Source of the DNA: Petrolisthes cinctipes
Taxonomy: Eukaryota > Arthropoda > Malacostraca > Decapoda > Porcellanidae
DNA: 64,000 nt
NCBI GenBank assembly: GCA_033782935.1
Contig: JAWQEG010001234.1
Location: 814,501 to 878,500, forward strand
Direction: 5' to 3'
The notes under the pieces were generated by a model. The model did no database searches and was not told where the DNA came from. It was given only the letters and a program-made list of their open reading frames with translations. The translations under genes and the position numbers were made by a program. Numbering within the stretch: the stretch's first letter is position 1; each line of letters starts with the position of its first letter. Below, one piece after another: positions 9,195 to 23,847 of the stretch.

Positions 9195-12100
9195 TTCGGG
9201 TTTTTTGAGCCGGAATTTGAGATATAATCGGGTACAGAAGACGCATGCACATATTGACTTTGGGCACCTAAAATATCGATTTTCAGCCTGTTTAGGGCCT
9301 GTATTTTGAAAATACTCTAACACGGATTAGGCAAGTACAGATCGCTTCTGGGACCCCAAAATACCGAATTTTCGGGTGTTTGGAGCCTGAATTTGAGATA
9401 TAAACGGGTACAAAAGATGCATCCACATATCGAATTTTGGGCACCTAAAAGATCGATTTTCAGTATGTTTTGGGCCTGTATATTGAAAATACTCTAACAT
9501 GGAGTAAGCATGTACAGATCGCTTCTGGGACCCCAAAATATCGAATTTTCTGGTGTTTTGGGACTGAACTTGAGATATTGACTTTAGGCACCTAAAATAT
9601 CGATTTTTAGCATGTTTTGGGCCTATATTTTGAAAATATTCTAGCTTTGAGTAGGCATGTACAGATTCCTGCTGGGACCCCAAAACATCGAATTTTCGTG
9701 TGTTTTGAGCCTGAATTTGAGATATAAACAGGTACAGAAGATGCATGCACATATCGACTTTTGGGCACCTAAAATATCGATTTTGAGCATGTTTTGGGTC
9801 TGTATCTTGAAAACATTCTAACTATGAGTAGGGATGTACCGATCGCTTCTAGGACCCAAAAATACCGAATTTTCGAGTGTTTGGAGCCTGAATTTAAGAT
9901 CTAAACGGGTACAGAAGATGCATGCACTTATCGACTTTTGGGCACTTAAATATCGTTTTTTAGTATGTTTTGGGCCTGAATATTGAAAATACTCTAACAC
10001 GGAGTAGGCATGTACAGTTCGCTTCTGAGACTCCAAAATATCGAATTTTCGGGAGTTTTGGGCCTGAATTTGAGATATCGACTTTGGGCACCTATAATAT
10101 CGATTTTTAGCATGTTTTGAGCCTATATTTTGAAAATATTCTAGCACTAAGTAGGCATGTACAGATCAGTTCTGGGACCCCAAAATATCGAATTTTCGTG
10201 TGTTTTGAGCCTGAATTTGAGATATAAACAGGTACAGAAGATGCATGCACATATCGACTTTTGGGCACCTAAAATATCGATTTTGAGCATGTTTTGGGTC
10301 TGTATCTTGAAAACATTCTAACTAAGAGTAGGCATGTACAGATCGCTTCTAGGACCCAAAAATACCGAATTTTCGAGTGTTTGGAGCCTGAATTTAAGAT
10401 CTAAACGGGTACAGAAGATGCATGCACTTATCGACTTTTGGGCACTTAAATATCGTTTTTTAGTATGTTTTGGGCCTGAATATTGAAAATACTCTAACAC
10501 GGAGTAGGCATGTACAGTTCGCTTCTGGGACCCCAAAATATCGAATTTTCGGGTGTTTTGGGCCTGAATTTGAGTTTTCGACTTTGGGCACCTAAAATAT
10601 CGATTTTTAGCATGTTTTGGGCCTATATTTTGAAAATATTCTAGCACTTAGTAGGCATGTACATATCGCTTCAGGGACCAATAATATCGAATTTTCGAGT
10701 GTTTTGAGCCTGAATTTGAGATATAAACGGGTACAGAAAATGCATGCACATATTGACTTAGGGCACCTAAAATATCGATTTTGAGCATGTTTTGGGTCTG
10801 TATCTTGAAAACATTCTAACTAAGAGTAGGCATGTACAGATAGCTTCTAGGACCCAAAAATACCGAATTTTCGAGTGTTTGGAGCCTGAATTTAAGATCT
10901 AAACGGGTACAGAAGATGCATGCACTTATCGACTTCTGGGCACTTAAATATCGTTTTTTAGTATGTTTTGGGCCTGAATATTGAAAATACTCTAACACGG
11001 AGTAGGCATGTACAGTTCGCTTCTGGGACCCCAAAATATCGAATTTTCGGGTGTTTTGGGCCTGAATTTGAGATATCGACTTTGGGCACCTATAATATCG
11101 ATTTTTAGCATGTTTTGGGCATATATTTTGAAAATATTCTAGCACTAAGTAGGCATGTACAGATCAGTTCTGGGACCCCAAAATATCTTATTTTCGGGTT
11201 TTTTGAGCCGGAATTTGAGATATAATCGGGTACAGAAGATGCATGCACATATTGACTTTGGGCACCTAAAATATCGATTTTCAGCCTGTTTAGGGCCTGT
11301 ATTTTGAAAATACTCTAACACGGATTAGGCAAGTACAGATCGCTTCTGGGACCCCAAAATACCGAATTTTCGGGTGTTTGGAGCCTGAATTTGAGATATA
11401 AACGGGTACAAAAGATGCATCCACATATCGAATTTTGGGCACCTAAAAGATCGATTTTCAGTATGTTTTGGGCCTGTATATTGAAAATACTCTAACATGG
11501 AGTAGGCATGTACAGATCGCTTCTGGGACCCCAAAATATCGAATTTTCTGGTGTTTTGGGCCTGAACTTGAGATATTGACTTTGGGCACCTAAAATATCG
11601 ATTTTTAGCATGTTTTGGGCCTATATTTTGAAAATATTCTAGCTTTGAGTAGGCATGTACAGATCGCTTCTGGGACCCCAAAACATCGAATTTTCGTGTG
11701 TTTTGAGCCTGAATTTGAGATATAAACAGGTACAGAAGATGCATGCACATATCGACTTTTGGGCACATAAAATATCGATTTTGAGCATGTTTTGGGTCTG
11801 AATCTTGAAAACATTCTAACTATGAGTAGGCATGTACCGATCGCTTCTAGGACCCAAAAATACCGAATTTTCGAGTGTTTGGAGCCTGAATTTAAGATCT
11901 AAACGGGTACAGAAGATGCATGCACTTATCGACTTTTGGGCACTTAAATATCGTTTTTTAGTATGTTTTGGGCCTGAATATTGAAAATACTCTAACACGG
12001 AGTAGGCATGTACAGTTCGCTTCTGAGACCCCAATATATCGAATTTTCGGGAGTTTTGGGCCTGAATTTGAGATATCGACTTTGGGCACCTATAATATCG

Positions 12101-14775
12101 ATTTTTAGCATGTTTTGAGCCTATATTTTGAAAATATTCTAGCACTAAGTAGGCATGTACAAATCAGTTCTGGGACCCCAAAATATCGAATTTTCGTGTG
12201 TTTTGAGCCTGAATTTGAGATATAAACAGGTACAGAAGATGCATGCACATATCGACTTTTGGGCACCTAAAATATCGATTTTTAAGCATGTTTTGGGTCT
12301 GTATCCTGAAAACATTCTAACTAAGAGTAGGCATGTACAGATCGCTTCTAGGACCCAAAAATACCGAATTTTCGAGTGTTTGGAGCCTGAATTTAAGATC
12401 TAAACGGGTACAGAAGATGCATGCACTTATCGACTTTTGGGCACTTAAATATCGTTTTTTAGTATGTTTTGGGCCTGAATATTGAAAATACTCTAACACG
12501 GAGTAGGCATGTACAGTTCGCTTCTGGGACCCCAAAATATCGAATTTTCGGGTGTTTTGGGCCTGAATTTGAGTTTTCGACTTTGGGCACCTAAAATATC
12601 GATTTTTAGCATGTTTTGGGCCTATATTTTGAAAATATTCTAGCACTTAGTAGGCATGTACATATCGCTTCAGGGACCAATAATATCGAATTTTCGAGTG
12701 TTTTGAGCCTGAATTTGAGATATAAACGGGTACAGAAAATGCATGCACATATTGACTTAGGGCACCTAAAATATCGATTTTGAGCATGTTTTGGGTCTGT
12801 ATCTTGAAAACATTCTAACTAAGAGTAGGCATGTACAGATAGCTTCTAGGACCCAAAAATACCGAATTTTCGAGTGTTTGGAGCCTGAATTTAAGATCTA
12901 AACGGGTACAGAAGATGCATGCACTTATCGACTTCTGGGCACTTAAATATCGTTTTTTAGTATGTTTTGGGCCTGAATATTGAAAATACTCTAACACGGA
13001 GTAGGCATGTACAGTTCGCTTCTGGGACCCCAAAATATCGAATTTTCGGGTGTTTTGGGCCTGAATTTGAGATATCGACTTTGGGCACCTATAATATCGA
13101 TTTTTAGCATGTTTTGGGCATATATTTTGAAAATATTCTAGCACTAAGTAGGCATGTACAGATCAGTTCTGGGACCCCAAAATATCTTATTTTCGGGTTT
13201 TTTGAGCCGGAATTTGAGATATAATCGGGTACAGAAGATGCATGCACATATTGACTTTGGGCACCTAAAATATCGATTTTCAGCCTGTTTAGGGCCTGTA
13301 TTTTGAAAATACTCTAACACGGATTAGGCAAGTACAGATCGCTTCTGGGACCCCAAAATACCGAATTTTCGGGTGTTTGGAGCCTGAATTTGAGATATAA
13401 ACGGGTACAAAAGATGCATCCACATATCGAATTTTGGGCACCTAAAAGATCGATTTTCAGTATGTTTTGGGCCTGTATATTGAAAATACTCTAACATGGA
13501 GTAGGCATGTACAGATCGCTTCTGGGACCCCAAAATATCGAATTTTCTGGTGTTTTGGGCCTGAACTTGAGATATTGACTTTGGGCACCTAAAATATCGA
13601 TTTATAGCATGTTTTGGGCCTATATTTTGAAAATATTCTAGCTTTGAGTAGGCATGTACAGATCGCTTCTGGGACCCCAAAACATCGAATTTTCGTGTGT
13701 TTTCAGCCTGAATTTGAGATATAAACAGGTACAGAAGATGCATGCACATATCGACTTTTGGGCACCTAAAATATCGATTTTGAGCATGTTTTGGGTCTGA
13801 ATCTTGAAAACATTCTAACTATGAGTAGGCATGTACCGATCGCTTCTAGGACCCAAAAATACCGAATTTTCGAGTGTTTGGAGCCTGAATTTAAGATCTA
13901 AACGGGTACAGAAGATGCATGCACTTATCGACTTTTGGGCACTTAAATATCGTTTTTTAGTATGTTTTGGGCCTGAATATTGAAAATACTCTAACACGGA
14001 GTAGGCATGTACAGTTCGCTTCTGAGACCCCAAAATATCGAATTTTCGGGAGTTTTGGGCCTGAATTTGAGATATCGACTTTGGGCACCTATAATATCGA
14101 TTTTTAGCATGTTTTGAGCCTATATTTTGAAAATATTCTAGCACTAAGTAGGCATGTACAAATCAGTTCTGGGACCCCAAAATATCGAATTTTCGTGTGT
14201 TTTGAGCCTGAATTTGAGATATAAACAGGTACAGAAGATGCATGCACATATCGACTTTTGGGCACCTAAAATATCGATTTTGAGCATGTTTTGGGTCTGT
14301 ATCTTGAAAACATTCTAACTAAGAGTAGGCATGTACAGATCGCTTCTAGGACCCAAAAATACCGAATTTTCGAGTGTTTGGAGCCTGAATTTAAGATCTA
14401 AACGGGTACAGAAGATGCATGCACTTATCGACTTTTGGGCACTTAAATATCGTTTTTTAGTATGTTTTGGGCCTGAATATTGAAAATACTCTAACACGGA
14501 GTAGGCATGTACAGTTCGCTTCTGGGACCCCAAAATATCGAATTTTCGGGTGTTTTGGGCCTGAATTTGAGATATCGACTTTGGGCACCTAAAATATCGA
14601 TTTTTAGCATGTTTTGAGCCTATATTTTGAAAATATTCTAGCACTTAGTAGGCATGTACATATCGCTTCAGGGACCAATAATATCGAATTTTCGAGTGTT
14701 TTGAGCCTGAATTTGAGATATAAACGGGTACAGAAGATGCATGCACATATTGACTTAGGGCACCTAAAATATCGA
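9195..14775 (+). repeat. 1,999-bp HOR, 2.8 copies (about 12 monomers each)
   Basis: Copies start near 9,195, 11,194 and 13,193, with corresponding landmarks at 9,327/11,325/13,324, 9,818/11,816/13,815 and 10,318/12,317/14,315. Each copy contains about three repeats of a roughly 500-bp L-L-S trimer marked by AAGATCTAAACGGG and CTTAAATATCG, followed by about 500 bp of other monomers. The third copy departs at about 14,775 and skips the last trimer, jumping to the segment with CAGCCTGTTTAGGGCC. Confidence 0.88.
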
Positions 14776-15640
14776 TTTTCAGCCTGTTTAGGGCCTGTAT
14801 TTTGAAAATACTCTAACATGGAGTAGGCATGCACAGATCGCTTCTGGGACCCCAAAATATCGAATTTTCGGGTGTTTGGAGCCTGAATTTGAGATATAAA
14901 CGGGTACAAAAGATGCATCCACATATCGAATTTTGGGCACCTAAAAGATCGATTTTCAGTATGTTTTGGGCCTGTATATTGAAAATACTCTAACAAGGAG
15001 TAGGCATGTACAGATCGCTTCTGGGACCCCAAAATATCGAATTTTCGGGTGTTTTGGGCCTGAACTTGAGATATTGACTTTGGGCACCTAAAATATCGAT
15101 TTTTAGCATGTTTTGGGCCTATATTTTGAAAATATTCTAGCGCTAAGTAGGCATGTACAGATCGCTTCTTAAACCCAAAAATACCGAATTTTCGAGTGTT
15201 TGGAGCCTGAATTTAAGATCTAAACGGGTACAGAAGATGCATGCACTTATCGACTTTTGGGCACTTAAATATCGTTTTTTAGTATGTTTTGGGCCTGAAT
15301 ATTGAAAATACTCTAACACGGAGTAGGCATGTACAGGTCGCTTCTGGGACCCCAAAATATCGAATTTTCGGGAGTTTTGGGCCTGAATTTGAGATATCGA
15401 CTTTGGGCACCTATAATATCGATTTTTAGCATGTTTTGGGCCTATATTTTGAAAATATTCTAGCACTAAGTAGGCATGTACAGATCAGTTCTGGGACCCC
15501 AAAATATCTTATTTTCGGGTTTTTTGAGCCGGAATTCGAGATATAAACGGGTACAGAAGATGCATGCACATATTGACTTTGGGCACCTAAAATATCGATT
15601 TTCAGCCTGTTTAGGGCCTGTATTTTGAAAATACTCTAAC
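14776..15640 (+). repeat. Decayed continuation of the 1,999-bp HOR
   Basis: After the break at about 14,775 the sequence resumes with monomers that match the early part of the 1,999-bp unit. It then jumps at about 15,140 into an AAGATCTAAACGGG trimer preceded by GCTTCTTAAACCC. It is consistent with unequal crossover at the HOR edge. Confidence 0.65.
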
Positions 15641-15974
15641 ACGGATTAGGCATGTACAGATCGCTTCTGGGACCCCAAAATACCGAATTTTCGGGTGTTT
15701 GGAGCCTGAGTTTGAGATATAAACGGGTACAAAAGATTCATCCACATATCGAATTTTGGGCACCTAAAAGATCGATTTTCAGTATATTTTGGGCCTGTAT
15801 ATTGAAATTACTCTAACATGGAGTAGGCATGTACAGATCGCTTCTGGGACCCCAAAATATCGAATTTTCGGGTGTTTTGGGTCTGAACTTGAGATATTGA
15901 CTTTGGGCACCTAAAATATCGATTTTTAGCATGTTTTGGGCCTATATTTTGAAAATATTCTAGCTTTGAGTAGG

Positions 15975-18900
15975 CATGTACAGATCGCTTCTGGGACCCA
16001 AAAATATCGAATTTTCGGGTTTTTGAGCCTGAATTTGTGATATAAACAGGTATTGAAGATGCATGCACATATCGACTTTTGGGCACCTAAAATATCGATT
16101 TTGAGCATGTTTTGAGTCTGTATCTTGAAAACATTCTAACTAGGAGTAGGCATGTAAGGATCGCTTCTAGGACCCAAAAATACCGAATTTTCGGGTGTTT
16201 TGAGCCTGAATTTGAGATATAAACGGTTGAAAAAGATGCATACACATATTGACTTTGGTCACCTAAAATATTGATTTTCAGCATGTTTTGGGCCTGTATA
16301 TTGAAAATACTCTAACACGGAGTAGGCAAGTACGGATCGCTTCAGGGACCCCCAAATATCGTATTTTCGGGTGTTTGGAGCCTGAATTTGAGATATAAAC
16401 GGGTACAAAAGATGCATCCACATATCGCATTTTGGGCACCTAAAAGATCGATTTTCAATATGTTTTGGGCCTGTATATTGAAAATACTCTAACATGGAAT
16501 AGGCATGTACAGATCGCTTCTGGGACCCCAAAATATCGAATTTTCGGGTGTTTTGGGCCTGAACTTGAGATATTGACTCTTGGGCACCTAAAATATCGAT
16601 TTTTAGCATGTTTTGGGCCTATATTTTGAAAATATTCTAGCTTTGTGTAGGCATGTACAGATCGCTTCTGGGACCCCAAAACATCGAATTTTCGTGTGTT
16701 TTGAGCCTGAATTTGAAATATAAACAGGTACAGAAGATGCATGCACATATCGACTTTTGGGCACCTAAAATATCGATTTTGAGCATGTTTTGGGTCTGTA
16801 TCTTGAAAACATTCTAACTATGAGTAGGCATATACAGATCGCTTCTAGGACCCAAAAAAACCGAATTTTCGAGTGTTTGGAGCCTGAATTTAAGATCTAA
16901 ACGGGTACAGAAGATGCATCCACATATCGAATTTTTGGCACTTAAATATCGTTTTTTAGTATGTTTTGGGCCTGACTATTAAAAATACTCTTACACGGAG
17001 TAGGCATGTACAGTTCGCTTCTGGGACCCCAAAATATCGAATTTTCGGGAGTTTTGGGCCTGAATTTGAGATATCGACTTTGGGCACCTATAATATCGAT
17101 TTTTAGCATGTTTTGGGCCCATATTTTGAAAATATTCTAGCACTAAGTAGGCATGTACAGATCAGTTCTGGGACCCAAAAATATCGAATTTTCGGGTTTT
17201 TTGAGCCGGAATTTGAGATATAAACGGGTACAGAAGATGCATGCACATATTGACTTTGGGCACCTAAAATATCGATTTTCAGCCTGTTTAGGGCCTGTAT
17301 TTTGAAAATACTCTAACATGGAGTAGGCATGCACAGATCGCTTCTGGGACCCAAAAATATCGAATTTGCGGGTTTTTGTGCCTGAATTTGTGATATAAAC
17401 AGGTATTGAAGATGCATGCACATATCGACTTTTGGGCACCTAAAATATCGATTTTGAGCATGTTTTGAGTCTGTATTTTGAAAACATTCTAACTAGGAGT
17501 AGCCATGTACAGATCGCTTCTAGGACCCAAAAATACCGAATTTTCGGGTGTTTTGAGCCTGAATTTGAGATATAAACGGGTGCAGAAGATGCATACACAT
17601 ATTGAGTTTGGTCACCTAAAATATCGATTTTCAGCATGTTTTGGGCCTGTATATTGAAAATACTCTAACACGGAGTATGCAAGTACGGATCGCTTCAGGG
17701 ACCCCCAAATATCGAATTTTCGGGTGTTTGGAGCCTGAATTTGAGATATAAACGGGTACAAAAGATGCATCCACATATCGAATTTTGGGCTCCTAAAAGA
17801 TCGATTTTCAGTATGTTTAAGGCTTGTATATTGAAAATACTCTAACATGGAATAGGCATGTACAGATCGCTTCTGGGACCCCAAAATATCGAATTTTCGG
17901 GTGTTTTGGGCCTGAACTTGAGATATTGACTTTGGGCACCTAAAATATCGATTTTTAACATGTTTTGGGCCTATATTTTGAAAATATTCTAGCTTTGAGT
18001 AGGCATGTACAGATCGCTTCTGGGACCCGAAAATATCGAATTTTCGGGTGTTTTGAGCCTGAATTTGAGATATAAACGGGTACAGAAGATGCATACACAT
18101 ATTGACTTTGGTCACCTAAAATATCGATTTTCAGCATGTTTTGGGCCTATATATTGAAAATACTCTAACACGGAGTAGGCAAGTACGGTTCGCTTCAGGG
18201 ACCCCCAAATATCGAATTTTCGGGTGTTTGGAGCCTGAATTTGAGATATAAACGGGTACAAAAGATGTATCCACATATCGAATTTTGGGCACCTAAAAGA
18301 TCGATTTTCAGTATGTTTTGGGCCTGTATATTGAAAATACTCTAACATGGAATAGGCATGTACAGATCGCTTCTGGGACCCCAAAATATTGAATTTTCGG
18401 GTGTTTTGGGCCTGAACTTGAGATATTGACTTTGGGCACCTAAAATATCGATTTTGAGCATGTTTTGGGTCTGTATCTTAAAAACATTCTATCTATGAGT
18501 AGGCATGTACAGATCGCTTATAGGACCCAAAAATTCCGAATTTTCGAGTGTTTGGAGCCTGAGTTTTAGATCTAAACGGGTACAGAAGATGCATGCACTT
18601 ATCGACTTTTGGGCACCTAAAAGATCGATTTCAGTATATTTTGGGCCAGTATATTGAAAATACTCTAACATGGAGTAGGCATGTACAGATCGCTTCTGGG
18701 ACCCCAAAATATCGAATTTTCGGGAGTTTTGGGCCTGAATTTGAGGTATCGACTTTGGGCACCTATAATATCGATTTTTAGCATGTTTTGGGCCTATATT
18801 TTGAAAATATTCTAGCACTAAGTAGGCATGTACAGATCAGTTCTGGGACCCCAAAATATCGAATTTTCGTGTGTTTTGAGCTGGAATTTGAGATATAAAC

Positions 18901-21900
18901 GGGCACAGAAGATGCATGCACATATCGACTTTGGACACTTAATATATCGATTTTTAGCATGTTTTAAGCCTATATTTTAAAAACATTCTAGCACTGAGTA
19001 GGCATGTACAGATCGCTTCTAGGACCGAAAATTATCGAATTTTCGGGTGTTTTGAGGTTGAATTTGGGATATAAACGGGTGCAGAAGATGCATACACATA
19101 TTGACTTTGGTCACCTAAAATATCGATTTTCAGCATGTTTTGGGCCTGTATTTTATAAATACTCTAACACGGATTAGGCAAGTACAGATCGCTTCTGGGA
19201 CCCCAAAATATCGAATTTTCGGGTGTTTGGAGGATGAATTTGAGATATAAACGGATACAGAAGATGCATGCACATATCGACTTTTGGGCACCTAAAAGAT
19301 CGATTTTCAGTTTGTTTTGAGCTTATATTTTGAAAATACTCTAACACGGAGTAGGCATGTACAGTTCGCTTCTGGGACCCCAAAAAATCGAATTTGCGGG
19401 TGTTTTGGGCCTGAATTTGCGATATCGACTTTGGGCACCTAAAATATAGACTTTCAGCATGTTTTGGGCCTATATTTTGAAAATATTCTAGCACTAAGTA
19501 GGCATGTACAGATCGCTTCTGGGACCCAAAAATATCGAATTTTCGGGTGTTTTGAGGTTGAATTTGGGATATAAACGGGTGCAGAAGATGCATACACATA
19601 TTGACCTAGGTCACCTAAAATATCGATTTTCAGCATGTTTTGGGCCTTTATCTTGAAAATACTCTAACACGGAGTAGGCAAGTACAGATCGCTTCTGGGA
19701 CCCAAAAATATCGAATTTTCGGTTGTTTGGAGCATGAATTTGAGATATAAACGGGTACAGAAGATGCATCCACATATCGACTTTTGGGCACCTAAGAGAT
19801 CGATTTTCAGCATATTTGGTCCTGTATCTAAGTAGGCATGTACAGATCGCTTCTGGGACCCCAAAATATCGAATTTTCAGGTGTTTTGAGCCTGAATTTG
19901 AGATATTAACGGGTACAGAAGATGCATGACCATATCGACTTTTGGGCACCTAAAATATCGATTTTGAGCATATTTTGAGCCTATATTTTGAAAACATTCT
20001 AGCACTGAGTAGGCATGTACAGATCGCTTCTGGGACCCAAAAATACCGAATTTTCGGGTGTTTTGAGCCTGAATTTGAGATATAAACGGGTGCAGAAGAT
20101 GCATACCCATATTGACTTTGGTCACCTAAAATATCGATTTTCAGCATGTTTTGGGCCTGTATATTGAAAATACTCTAACACGGAGTAGGCAAGTACAGAT
20201 CGCTTCAGGGACGGCAAAATATCGAATTTTCGGGTGTTTGGAGCCTGAATTTGAGATATATACGGGTACAAAAGATGCATCCACATATCGAATTTTGGGC
20301 ACCTAAAAGATAGATTTTCAGTATGTTTTGGGCCTGTATATTGAAAATACTCTAACATGGAGTAGGCATGTACAGATCGCTTCTGGGACCCCAAAATATC
20401 GAATTTTCGGGTGTTTTGGGCCTGAACTTGAGATATTGACTTTGGGCACCTAAAATATCGATTTTTAGCATGTTTTGGGCCTATATTTTTAAAATATTCT
20501 AGCACTGAGTAGGCATGTACAGATCGCTTCTGGGACCCCAAAATATCGAATTTTCGGGTGTTTTGAGCCTGAATTTGAGATATAAACAGGTACAGAAGAT
20601 GCATGCACATATCGACTTTGGACACTTAATATATCGATTTTTAGCATGTTTTGAGCCTATATTTTAAAACATTCTAGCACTGAGTAGGCATGTACAGATC
20701 GCTTCTAGGAACGAAAATTATCGAATTTTCGGGTGTTTTGAGGTTGAATTTGGGATATAAACGGGTGCAGAAGATGTATACACATATTGACTTTGGTCAC
20801 CTAAAATATTGATTTTCAGCTTGTTTTGGGCCTGAATTTTGAAAATACTCTAACACGGATTAGGCAAGTACAGATCGCTTCTGGGACCCCAAAATATCGA
20901 ATTTTCGGGTGTTTGGAGCCTGAATTTGAGATATAAACGGATACAGAAGATGCATGCACATATCGACTTTTGGGCACCTAAAAGATCGATTTTCAGTATG
21001 TTTTGGGCCTATATTTTGAAAATACTCTAACACGGAGTAGGCATGTACAGTTCGCTACTGGGACCCCAAAATATCGAATTTTCGGGTGTTTTGGGCCTGA
21101 ATTTGAGATATCGACTTTGGGCACCTAAAATATCGATTTTCAGCATGTTTTGGGCCTATATTTTGAAAATATTCTAGCACTAAGTAGGCATGTACAGATC
21201 GCTTCTGGGACCCAAAAATATCGAATTTTCGGGTGTTTTGAGATTGAATTTGGGATATAAACGGGTGCAGAATATGCATACACATATTGACCTTGGTCAC
21301 CTAAAATATCGATTTTCAGCATGTTTTGGGCCTGTATTTTGAAAATACTCTAACACGAAGTAGGCAAGTACAGGTCGCTTCTGGGACCCCATAATATCGA
21401 ATTTTCAGTTGTTTGGAGCCTGAATTTGAGATATAAACGGGTACAGAAGATGCATCCACATATCGACTTTTGGGCACCTAAGAGATCGATTTTCAGCTTA
21501 TTTGGGCCTGTATCTGAGTAAGCATGTACAGATCGCTTCTGGGAACCGAAAATATCGAATTTTTGGGTGTTTTGAGCCTGAATTTGAGATATTAACGGGT
21601 ACAGAAGATGCATGACCATATCGACTTTTCGGCACCTAAAATATCGATTTTGAGCATGTTTTGAGCCTATATTTTGAAAAAATTCTAGCACTGAGTAGGC
21701 ATGTACAGATCGCTTCTGGGACCCAAAAATATCGAATTTTCGGGTGTTTTGAGGTTGAATTTGGGATATAAACGGGTGCAGAAGATGCATACACATATTG
21801 ACTTTGGTCACCTAAAATATCGATTTTCAGCATGTTTTGGGCCTGTATATTGAAAATACTCTAACACGGAGTAGGCAAGTACAGATCGCTTTAGGGACCC

Positions 21901-22690
21901 CAAAATATCGAATTTTCGGGTATTTGGAGCCTGAATTTGAGATATAAACGGGTACAAAAGATGCATCCACATATCGACTTTTGGGCACCTAAAAGATCGA
22001 TTTTCAGTATATTTTTGGCCTGTATTTTAATAATACTCTAACACAGAGTAGGCATGTTCAATTCGCTTCTCGGACCCAAAAATATCGAATTTTCGGGTGT
22101 TTTGGGCCTGAATTTGAGATATCGACTTTGGGCACCTAAAATATCGATTTTGAGCATGTTTTGGGTCTGGATTTGGAAAACATTCTAACTAGGAGTAGGC
22201 ATGTACAGATCGCTTCAAGGACTCAAAAATACCGAATTTTCGGGTGTTTTGAGCCTGAATAATAGATATAAACAGGTACAGAAGATGCATACACATATTG
22301 ACTTTGGTCAACTATAATATCGATTTTCAGCATGTTTTGGACCTGTATTTTGAAAATACTCTAACACGGAGTAGGCAAGTACAGATCGCTTGTGGGACCC
22401 CAAAATACAGAATTTTCGGGTGTTTTAGGCCTGAATTTGAGATATCGACTTTGGGCACCTAAAATATCGATTTTTAGCATGTTTTGGGCCTATATATCTA
22501 AAATATTCTAGCATTGAGTAAGCATGTACATATCGATTCTGGGACCCCAAAATATCGAATTTCGGGTGTTTTGAGCCTGAATTTGAGATATAAACGGGTA
22601 CAGAAGATGCATGACCATATCGACTTTTGGGCACCTAAAATATCGATTTTGAGCATGTTTTGGGTCTGTATCTTGAAAACATTCTAACTA
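15975..22690 (+). repeat. Large duplication, copy 1 (about 6.7 kb)
   Basis: It matches 25,725-32,440 at a constant offset of 9,749-9,750 bp over about 40 monomers, with only scattered single-base differences (for example CATATCGCATTTTG at about 16,422 versus CATATCGAATTTTG in copy 2). It contains an L-L-L-L-S block at 17,155-18,006 (176, 176, 176, 177, 147; sum 852) followed by an L-L-S block of 500 bp at 18,007-18,506. Left boundary: similarity is lost just before TAGGCATGTACAGATCGC at about 15,971. Confidence 0.9.
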
Positions 22691-23640
22691 TGAGTAGGCA
22701 TGTACCGATCGCTTCTAGGACCCAAAAATACCGAATTTTCGAGTGTTTGGAGCCTGAATTTAAGATCTAAACGGGTACAGAAGATGCATGCACTAATCGA
22801 CTTTTGGGCACTTAAATATCGTTTTTTAGTATGTTTTGGGCCTGAATATTGAAAATACTCTAACACGGAGTAGACATGTACAGTTCGCTTCTGAGACCCC
22901 AAAATATAGAATTTTCGGGAGTTTTGGGCCTGAATTTGAGATATCGACTTTGGGCATCTATAATATCGATTTTTAGCATGTTATGGGCCTATATTTTGAA
23001 AATATTCTAGCACTAAGTAGGCATGTACAGATCAGTTCTGGGACCCCAAAATATCGAATTTTCGTGTGTTTTGAGCCTGAATTTGAAATATAAACAGGTA
23101 CAGAAGATGCATGCACATATCGACTTTTGGGCACCTAAAATATCGATTTTGAGCATGTTTTGGGTCTGTATCTTGAAAACATTCTAACTATGAGTAGGCA
23201 TGTACAGATCGCTTCTAGGACCCAAAAATACCGAATTTTCGAGTGTTTGGAGCCTGAATTTAAGATCTAAACGGGTACAGAAGATGCATGCACTTATCGA
23301 CTTTTGGGCACTTAAATATCGTTTTTTAGTATGTTTTGGGCCTGAATATTGAAAATACTCTAACACGGAGTAGGCATGTACAGATCGCTTCTGGGACCCC
23401 AAAATATCGAATTTTCGGGTGTTTTGGGCCTGAATTTGAGATATCGACTTTGGGCACCTAAAATATCGATTTTTAGCATGTTTTGGGCCTATATTTTGAA
23501 AATATTCTAGCACTGAGTAGGCATGTACAGATCGCTTCTGGGACCCCAAAATATCGAATTTTCGGGTGTTTTGAGCCTGAATTTGAGATATAAACGGATA
23601 CGGAAGATGCATGCACATATCGACTTTGGGCACCTAAACG
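22684..23640 (+). repeat. L-L-S trimers related to the 1,999-bp HOR
   Basis: Two roughly 500-bp units with AAGATCTAAACGGG and CTTAAATATCG lie between the first large duplication copy and the 852-bp HOR. They are very close to the trimers at 9.8-14.6 kb, although at least 8 kb away. Confidence 0.75.
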
Positions 23641-23847
23641 ATCGATTTTCAATATGTTTTGGGCCTGTATTTTGAAAATACTCTAACACGGAGTAGGCAA
23701 GTACAGATTGCTTCTGGGACCCCAAAATATCGAATTCTCGGGTGTTTTGGGCCTGAATTTGAGATATCGACTTTAAGCACCTAAAATATCGATTTTGAGC
23801 ATGTTTTGAGCCTATATTTTGAAAATATTCTACCACTAAGTAGGCAT

